Positions 21,601-25,919 of a DNA stretch of 25,919 nt are shown here, in pieces (the first letter of the stretch is position 1; the number at the start of each line of letters is the position of its first letter). The stretch spans positions 1 to 25,919 of the IMG/VR virus record IMGVR_UViG_3300010157_000219; one strand, given 5' to 3'. The translations under genes and the position numbers were made by a program. Source of the stretch: a virus. The notes under the pieces are model-generated. The model searched no databases. It saw only the letters and a program-made list of their open reading frames with translations, and was not told where the DNA came from.

Positions 21601-24057
21601 ATGAGCGCAATCCCATCGGTGCAACAGCACCCGGCATCAGTCGATGCCTATATCCGGCATGGCTGGAGTCTTGTGCCCATCCCCTCGGGGACCAAGGGCC
21701 CACGCACCCCGGGCTGGAACAAAAAAGAGTCAGCGATCAAGTCGCAAATCGAGTTGCCGCAGGGCTTCGGTATCGGCCTGGCCCATGCTTACAGCGGCAC
21801 GATGGCCTTTGACATTGACAACTGGGACATCACGGTTGCCCAGGGCATCGATCTCAAGGCTTTGTACGACGCCCCTGACGCGGTGATCATCGACTCTGGC
21901 CGCCAGGGTCACGGTAAGTTGCTGTACAAGATGCCCTTCGGCCTAGCGCTGCCATCCAAAAAGATCATCATCGACGGCGTCACGGTGTACGAGCTGCGCT
22001 GCGCCACGGCCAATGGCCTCACGGTGCAGGATGTGCTGCCCCCATCGATTCACCCCGATACCCGGCAACCCTACCGCTGGGCTGGCCGTGGCCACTGGGA
22101 GCGGCTGCCCACGATCCCCCAGATGCTGCTCGATCTGTGGCAGGGCTTTCTGGAGAAAGAAAAAGACCGAAACCTTTCAACAGGTGACGCGCTCAACGCA
22201 TCATGGGAAGAGATCCGATCAGCCCTAGAGCACATTGACCCCGACTGCTCACGGGAAGAGTGGGTGCAGGTGGGCATGGCTCTGAAGTGGGCCGGTGAAC
22301 AGACCAACGAGGTCGACCAGGCTCTGTCAATCTGGCATGACTGGTCCAAGCCTGCCCTGAAGTACCTCGGTGAGCGTGAGATCGTCACGCAGTGGTCGAG
22401 TTTTAAGAACGACAAAGTCAACGCTGTCAAGTTGGGGACACTGTTCCACTTGGCCAAACAGCACGGTTGGAGCAGAGCAATGCCAGACATCTCGGACCTG
22501 TTCAAATCGATTGAGTCAGCCCCCATCCCGCCGGTGGACGTGATGGCCGGGCTTAAACCACCAGCACCTGAGATCGACCTGTCCCTGTGGCCCTCAGTGC
22601 TTGCCACCCGTGCCATGCAGATGTCCGAGTCTGTGGGCTGCGACCCACTTGTGCCCCTCTTCGCAGGGCTCTCGGCGGTGTGTGGTGTCGTCGATGCACG
22701 CATCCGCCTCGAGTTGATGCCGGGCTTTCAAGTGCCGCCGGTGCTGTGGCTCATGACGATAGGCGATCCAGCGGACAAAAAGAGTCCAGGCTCCAGACCC
22801 ATGCTGTCGGTGCTAAAGACGATTGAAACAGAAGATCTGCCAAGATACAAGAAAGACCTGTTGGTGTGGGAGGGTAAGGAGGCAGCCCACGAAGCTGCGC
22901 ACAAGGCTTACCTGGCTCACATGTCCTCGTCTGAAGGGATGATGGACCCCTCCAGCGCGCCGGTGGTGCACGATCTGCCCGAGAAGCCTGCGCCCCTGAA
23001 AATCACGGTCTCGGACATCACATCACAAAAGCTCGTGCGCCATGCTTCTGAGCGGCCACGGGGCCTGCTGTGTTACCTCGATGAGATGAACTCTTGGGTC
23101 AAGAAGCTCACCGACAAGACCAGCGGCGAGGACCGGTCGACTTGGGTGGTGTCCTACGAGTCGGAGACCTATGACATGGACCGGGTGGGCAGTGGCTCGA
23201 TCCATTGCGAGAACCTGGCCATCAGCATCTACGGCAATATCCAGCCCCGGGTGTACAAAGACAACCTAAGCTCGCTCACGGCCGATGGCCTGCTCCAGCG
23301 GTTCATCCCTGCAATCCTGCGCGGCGACAAAACGCGCCTGGGTGAGCCGATCCCCGAGTTCATGACCAACAAGGCGCAGTGGGAGCAGATGCTGCGCTTG
23401 GTGTACGCGCTGCCAGCGCAGACCTACAAACTCTCAACTGAGGCTCACGCCGTGTTTCGCGAGTTCCAACGCTGGTACGAGGCAGCCAAGCGAGATGAGC
23501 GCACCCTGAGCAGCCCCGAGGCGTTCATGACCGCGTTCGGTAAGCTCGAGGGCACGACCGGGCGCCTGATCCTGGTGATGCACCTCATGGAGCGGCCGTT
23601 CGATCTGCTGGTGCAGCCCGATGTCGTGGAACGCGTGATCCGTATCGTCAAAGAGTACGTGATCCCCGCCTTCAGGTATTCACTGGGCGAGGTGGGCGGC
23701 GTTAACTCGTTTGACGCGTGGGTCGCGGACTACGTGATCCAGCATGCCGACAAGGCTACGCTGACCATGTCCGAGATCAAGCGCTCAGCCAGGCGTCAGG
23801 TGGAGCACGTGAGCCCGTGGCAGGCCGATCAGATGGTCATCAATGCCATGACGCTACTGGAGCAAAGCACTTGGGTCGCGCGTATGGACGATGGGACGAA
23901 AGAGCACCAGCACATCGCGCAGTGGGGGATCAATCCTCAGTTGATGGAGTTGTTCAAGGGTCACCGCAAGGCAGTGCTGGAGGCCAAGCAGCGGCAACTG
24001 GACGAGATTTACAAGGCCGCCCCTCACGCGCGTAAGCGCGTACCCGGGGCAGAATGA
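21601..24057 (+). CDS. Primase-polymerase with PriCT-like region and DUF3987 helicase-like domain
   Basis: 818 residues. Residues ~14-185 are an archaeo-eukaryotic primase (Prim-Pol) domain: GWSLVPIPSGTKGPRTPGW at the N-terminus, MAFDIDN (catalytic Asp71, Asp73), SGRQGHGKLLYKMP (His104) and ELRCATANGLTVQDVLPPS. Residues ~200-292 (WEEIRSALEHIDPDCSREEW to KLGTLFHLAKQHGW) match the PriCT-2 linker domain. Residues ~330-700 resemble DUF3987, with a modified Walker A (GDPADKKSP, 388-396) and Walker B LLCYLDEMN (489-497). It should synthesise primers and possibly unwind DNA at the phage origin. It is the only rightward gene in this half of the window, flanked by terminators. Upstream GAGAG (21589-21593) is a weak ribosome binding site. 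Confidence 0.85.
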   Translation: MSAIPSVQQHPASVDAYIRHGWSLVPIPSGTKGPRTPGWNKKESAIKSQIELPQGFGIGLAHAYSGTMAFDIDNWDITVAQGIDLKALYDAPDAVIIDSGRQGHGKLLYKMPFGLALPSKKIIIDGVTVYELRCATANGLTVQDVLPPSIHPDTRQPYRWAGRGHWERLPTIPQMLLDLWQGFLEKEKDRNLSTGDALNASWEEIRSALEHIDPDCSREEWVQVGMALKWAGEQTNEVDQALSIWHDWSKPALKYLGEREIVTQWSSFKNDKVNAVKLGTLFHLAKQHGWSRAMPDISDLFKSIESAPIPPVDVMAGLKPPAPEIDLSLWPSVLATRAMQMSESVGCDPLVPLFAGLSAVCGVVDARIRLELMPGFQVPPVLWLMTIGDPADKKSPGSRPMLSVLKTIETEDLPRYKKDLLVWEGKEAAHEAAHKAYLAHMSSSEGMMDPSSAPVVHDLPEKPAPLKITVSDITSQKLVRHASERPRGLLCYLDEMNSWVKKLTDKTSGEDRSTWVVSYESETYDMDRVGSGSIHCENLAISIYGNIQPRVYKDNLSSLTADGLLQRFIPAILRGDKTRLGEPIPEFMTNKAQWEQMLRLVYALPAQTYKLSTEAHAVFREFQRWYEAAKRDERTLSSPEAFMTAFGKLEGTTGRLILVMHLMERPFDLLVQPDVVERVIRIVKEYVIPAFRYSLGEVGGVNSFDAWVADYVIQHADKATLTMSEIKRSARRQVEHVSPWQADQMVINAMTLLEQSTWVARMDDGTKEHQHIAQWGINPQLMELFKGHRKAVLEAKQRQLDEIYKAAPHARKRVPGAE

Positions 24058-24083
24058 AAAAAGGGACCATAGGGTCCCTTTTT
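24058..24083. terminator. Bidirectional Rho-independent terminator
   Basis: AAAAAGGGACC, loop ATAG, GGTCCCTTTTT forms a perfect 11-bp stem with an A-run on one side and a T-run on the other, so it works in both directions. It begins within one base of the primase stop codon and ends two bases before the stop of the opposing small-gene operon. Confidence 0.92.
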
Positions 24084-24085
24084 CT

Positions 24086-24229
24086 TTACCTACTTGGTAA
24101 AGAATTTAGCTCCTTGAGTTTGGCTTCTATTTGGTTAATTGGAAACGGCCCATATTCTTGGGCTAGTTCCGCATATTCATCTGCCGTCAGCCCTACCCAT
24201 GTGCGCTGTGGCCGTGCTTCAATCACCAT
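24086..24229 (-). CDS. Small conserved phage protein (47 aa)
   Basis: Starts at ATG 24229, overlapping the preceding stop by 7 nt, and ends two bases before the bidirectional terminator. The sequence begins MVIEARPQRTWVGLTADEYA and ends with INQIEAKLKELNS. The pattern RTWVGLT..E ... IEAKLKE.N resembles a very common mini-protein of phages of Proteobacteria. It is last in the leftward mini-gene operon. Probably helical; function unknown. Confidence 0.75.
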   Translation of the reverse strand: MVIEARPQRTWVGLTADEYAELAQEYGPFPINQIEAKLKELNSLPSR

Positions 24230-24570
24230 TTTTTACCTTCCGCAATACCTGCACTAAATGCACGGTCAATGTCTTCTTTTGTGTAGGCTGGCTGTGCGGG
24301 AATAGTTATTTTTTTAATCCCGTTAATTGCTTTTTGTACCCACGTAGCAGCCTCAGCAGCATAAGCAGCACGAGAAGCAGCATAAGCAGCACGAGAAGCA
24401 GCATAAGCAGCATAAGCAGCATAATCAGCAGCAACAGCAACATTAGCCGCCTTCGCAGCAGCATGCGTTTTCTCGCTGCACATTTGCGCCCAAGTCTCGC
24501 CATGCCCGGCTGCATCGGCTTGAGGTTGATAAGCAGTCAGTGCTGCCCACATTTCGTCTAATTTAGTCAT
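24223..24570 (-). CDS. Ala/Tyr-repeat protein (115 aa)
   Basis: AAGGAG lies close to the ATG at 24570. The N-terminus (LDEMWAALTAYQPQADAAGH, then GETWAQMC) is conserved-looking. Residues ~38-75 are a low-complexity helix built from AAYAASR and AAY units, with Tyr and Arg on a regular face; the C-terminus (AYTKEDIDRAFSAGIAEGKK) is a normal charged helix. Such Ala-Tyr repeat proteins occur in the small-gene regions of phages, with variable repeat number. A long, single amphipathic helix is expected. A structural spacer or a host-protein binder is possible. Function unknown. Confidence 0.75.
   Translation of the reverse strand: MTKLDEMWAALTAYQPQADAAGHGETWAQMCSEKTHAAAKAANVAVAADYAAYAAYAASRAAYAASRAAYAAEAATWVQKAINGIKKITIPAQPAYTKEDIDRAFSAGIAEGKKW
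24356..24424. repeat. Tandem 21-bp and 9-bp coding repeats
   Basis: Two perfect 21-bp units (24356-24376 and 24377-24397; seven codons each, AAYAASR) are followed by three 9-bp units gcagcataa (24398-24424), all in frame in the 115-residue gene on the minus strand. Perfect identity at the DNA level indicates recent slippage or active expansion and contraction. Confidence 0.85.
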
Positions 24571-24573
24571 GTC

Positions 24574-24855
24574 TTACTCCTTAATTCCGTGGGCGGCTTC
24601 ACCAAAACGAAACCATTTAAGTTCTTCAGGCCCATATTCTTTTGTACCTACAAAATGGCTCGGGCAAATGCAAACGCAATCCGTTTGCACAGGTGCTGGC
24701 TGTGCCAAGGCTTCGGCAGCTTCTAAAAGTAGCGTAACTGTTTCGTAATGTAAATCGTGAGTTGCTTCTTCACGCAGCCGCTGAATCAATGCTTCACTCC
24801 TCAACGGGTAGGGCGGGAACGGCCACCCATTCTCTGGCCATTGGTCCTTGTTCAT
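24574..24855 (-). CDS. Hypothetical protein of the mini-gene operon (93 aa)
   Basis: ATG 24855 sits in a TAATG overlap with the previous gene, and this start is preferred over an in-frame one 16 codons earlier that lies inside the neighbour. The product begins MNKDQWPENGWPFPPYPLRS, then a helical segment (LLLEAAEALAQPAPVQ), a CVCIC cluster and a C-terminal part GPEELKWFRFGEAAHGI. The closely spaced cysteines could bind a metal. No family recognised with confidence. Confidence 0.65.
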   Translation of the reverse strand: MNKDQWPENGWPFPPYPLRSEALIQRLREEATHDLHYETVTLLLEAAEALAQPAPVQTDCVCICPSHFVGTKEYGPEELKWFRFGEAAHGIKE

Positions 24856-25055
24856 TACGCGCCCTCCAATGTCTTCTCTAGGCGCGTGAGCGCCTTGTCC
24901 CACTGCTCATAGTCGCCTATGCTCGTGAGCGCGCTAATCATGGCGCGTGCGGCGTCGGCCACCTTCTCCAGGCGCTCGTTGCGCGCGCGTAGCAGGCGAT
25001 TCTCGGCTTCACACTCAGCCAAGGCCAAGTCCATCAGTCTCTCGTTCTCATTCAT
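24855..25055 (-). CDS. Small coiled-coil protein (66 aa)
   Basis: AAGGAG lies six bases before ATG 25055; another ATG one codon upstream and a GTG at 25079 are possible but less well placed. The start lies inside the end of the preceding gene. The product (MNENERLMDLALAECEAENR, then LRARNERLEKVADAARAM) is a charged leucine-containing helix, probably a coiled-coil dimer, with a C-terminal segment DYEQWDKALTRLEKTLEG. Many phages encode such short coiled-coil proteins in early operons. Function unknown. Confidence 0.65.
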   Translation of the reverse strand: MNENERLMDLALAECEAENRLLRARNERLEKVADAARAMISALTSIGDYEQWDKALTRLEKTLEGA

Positions 25056-25200
25056 CATCTTCTCCTTCACAGTGTTCACATCCAGGGTGGTCGGGGTCCC
25101 GGCAGTCGGGGTTATATCTCAAAGCGAGCGCGCGTCGGGCCTCAAAGCGATCTTGCGCGCGTAGGTCCTCGGCCTCAGGGTCGTCGTCAAAGTCGATCAT
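25048..25200 (-). CDS. Acidic mini-protein with C-terminal Cys/His cluster (50 aa)
   Basis: Starts at ATG 25200 in an ATGA overlap with the previous gene, with GGAG in the leader. The N-terminus is very acidic (MIDFDDDPEAEDL) and is followed by a basic helix (RAQDRFEARRALALRYN). The C-terminus carries CRDPDHPGCEHCEGEDDE, a compact Cys/His cluster that probably binds zinc. The NPDCRDPDHPGC pattern is familiar from small phage proteins. Function unknown; the acidic surface might mimic DNA. Confidence 0.7.
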   Translation of the reverse strand: MIDFDDDPEAEDLRAQDRFEARRALALRYNPDCRDPDHPGCEHCEGEDDE

Positions 25201-25283
25201 CGGTCTCTCCGAAGAACAATAATCACACCGAGCAGGATTCCGATGAGTCCGCCGAATATTTGCAAAAGTATCTCGTTCATCAT
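25197..25283 (-). CDS. Tiny single-pass membrane peptide (28 aa)
   Basis: Starts at ATG 25283 (ATGA overlap with the previous gene; a second ATG follows immediately) behind GAGGGG, and ends in an ATGA overlap with the next gene. MMNEILLQ leads into one membrane helix (IFGGLIGILLGVIIVL) and a basic tail RRDR, predicting an inserted peptide with its C-terminus in the cytoplasm. Coupling on both sides makes it a credible gene despite its length. Possible roles include membrane modulation or superinfection exclusion; nothing is proven. Confidence 0.6.
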   Translation of the reverse strand: MMNEILLQIFGGLIGILLGVIIVLRRDR

Positions 25284-25510
25284 TTGCCCCTCAGTGCAGC
25301 CCACAGGCGCGTCCAGTAGCCAGGCGTGACCTCTTTTTCAAATTGCAGGCTCATGCGTTGCAACTCTTTTTTGATGGCCGCGTCCTGCTCGCGTTCCTCG
25401 CGCGTGAGCGGCTCATTGTCCAATGCAACGGCATTGCTCATAATCTTGCGGCGCTCTTGGCGACGTTGTAACTCGGCAGCCCTAAACATTGTTTTAAGTT
25501 CATCAGTCAT
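25280..25510 (-). CDS. Charged helical protein (76 aa)
   Basis: Coupled by ATGA on both sides. The sequence is highly charged: LKTMFRAAELQRRQERRKIM, then LTREEREQDAAIKKELQRM, ending PGYWTRLWAALRGK with an amphipathic aromatic/basic tail that could touch membrane or nucleic acid. No known domain is recognised. Probably a helical binding protein of the early operon. Confidence 0.65.
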   Translation of the reverse strand: MTDELKTMFRAAELQRRQERRKIMSNAVALDNEPLTREEREQDAAIKKELQRMSLQFEKEVTPGYWTRLWAALRGK

Positions 25511-25842
25511 TTTTTAGCCTCTTGAATCAGTTGATTGTGTAGCTTGGGCGCGTGGTCGTCGATCATGCGCAGCACCTCGAGCAGGCGTACCACCGACGCG
25601 CTGGGGTCGCGCGTACCGTCTTCCCACTTCCTGTAGGTGTACACCGGCACGCCCAGGTAACGCGCCATGGCGGCAGCGCTGAGGTCCAGTCGCTTGCGTA
25701 TCGTCATTACACGCAGTTGGAAGATGTTGGGCAGGTCTAGCTCGCGCGTAGGCGTGGGCGCAGGTGTTACCCGCGTGGGCCGGGGTCTCGCGCGTGGGGC
25801 GCGCGTAGGCGTGGGGGTCATCCAGTCTGGTAGCTTGCTCAT
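25507..25842 (-). CDS. XRE-type helix-turn-helix regulator with basic Pro/Thr/Arg tail
   Basis: 111 residues, coupled on both sides by ATGA. Residues ~8-35 are a Pro/Thr/Arg-rich basic tail with a PTPTR duplication, encoded by a 15-bp DNA repeat (25744-25758 and 25801-25815). Residues ~45-95 form the helix-turn-helix: RKRLDLSAAAMARYLGVPVY, TYRKWEDGTRDPSAS, VVRLLEVLRM. These match the XRE/Cro pattern LSxxxxAxxLGVxxxTYRxWExGxRxPS. It probably regulates transcription in this operon or the divergent region; the tail may add nonspecific DNA contacts. A lysogeny role cannot be inferred, since no integrase or second repressor is visible. Confidence 0.8.
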   Translation of the reverse strand: MSKLPDWMTPTPTRAPRARPRPTRVTPAPTPTRELDLPNIFQLRVMTIRKRLDLSAAAMARYLGVPVYTYRKWEDGTRDPSASVVRLLEVLRMIDDHAPKLHNQLIQEAKK

Positions 25843-25919
25843 AAGTCAACCTCAGCGAGTCGGACAAGCTGGGCGAACGTGTGCAGGTGCTCAGCGTCGG
25901 CCGTGAAAGGATTCTCCCC
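25839..25919 (-). CDS. C-terminal end of an upstream small gene (partial)
   Basis: On the minus strand the frame is open from the right edge to a TGA that overlaps the regulator start as ATGA. The visible residues, ENPFTADAEHLHTFAQLVRL followed by AEVDL, look like the helical end of another small phage protein. The coupling supports it as a real gene continuing outside the window. Function cannot be assigned. Confidence 0.6.
   Translation of the reverse strand, partial: GENPFTADAEHLHTFAQLVRLAEVDL

Noticed and set aside
25514-25867. 117-codon frame overlapping the XRE regulator
   Set aside because: Another frame of the same strand; the regulator frame shows a clear helix-turn-helix and ATGA junctions at both ends.
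1-25919. tRNA or rRNA genes
   Set aside because: Gene-free gaps are too short and no cloverleaf-like sequence was noticed by eye; a dedicated tRNA scan of the full sequence was not possible here.

Overview
This window looks like about 26 kb of a tailed double-stranded DNA phage (Caudoviricetes). It is either a free phage or phage-derived metagenomic sequence. A probable podovirus-like set of virion ejection proteins is followed by tailspikes, a holin and endolysin, a phage replication cassette and a run of very small overlapping genes. Genes are packed with ATGA, TAATG or GTGA junctions, and the longest gene-free stretch is about 170 bp. No integrase, terminase, portal, capsid gene or tRNA is visible, so lifestyle cannot be judged and the head genes must lie beyond the left edge. 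Base composition and protein style (several small proteins resembling ones seen in phages of freshwater Betaproteobacteria) suggest a Burkholderiales-like host, but this is a weak inference.

Layout. (1) 3-14066, rightward: the 3' part of a repeat-rich tail fibre; a Gly-rich protein and two large Ala/Gln-rich proteins that look like an ejection set; a PurD-like ATP-grasp enzyme; a small zinc-finger protein; two beta-helix tailspikes with a small fibre protein between them; two further small tail proteins; then a membrane protein, a GTA-type three-TM holin and an M15-type endolysin. (2) 21429-14063, leftward: a ribbon-helix-helix protein, a linker protein, a RecB/Cas4-like DUF2800 nuclease, a DUF2815 ssDNA-binding protein, a family B DNA polymerase, a VRR-NUC nuclease, an SNF2-type helicase and six small genes, including a coiled-coil protein, an NrdR-like zinc ribbon and a small membrane protein. 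(3) 21601-24057, rightward and alone: a primase-polymerase/DUF3987 protein. (4) 25919-24086, leftward: nine tiny genes, including an XRE-type regulator, ending at a bidirectional terminator.

Regulation. The 170-bp divergent region (21430-21600) is the probable control centre. It holds a likely leftward promoter with an 18-bp dyad over its -10 box, a perfect AT-rich 16-bp palindrome and a leftward terminator. The first leftward gene is a ribbon-helix-helix protein, so autoregulation through the dyad is the simplest model. Regions 1 and 2 converge with stop codons that share the palindrome TTAA and have no evident terminator.

Most interesting points: the ATP-grasp (PurD-like) enzyme translationally coupled to a large ejection protein; the shared C-terminal module in two neighbouring fibre proteins inside an AT-rich island; the operator/palindrome arrangement; the primase-helicase insulated at both ends; and the operon of mini-genes, several shorter than 60 codons.
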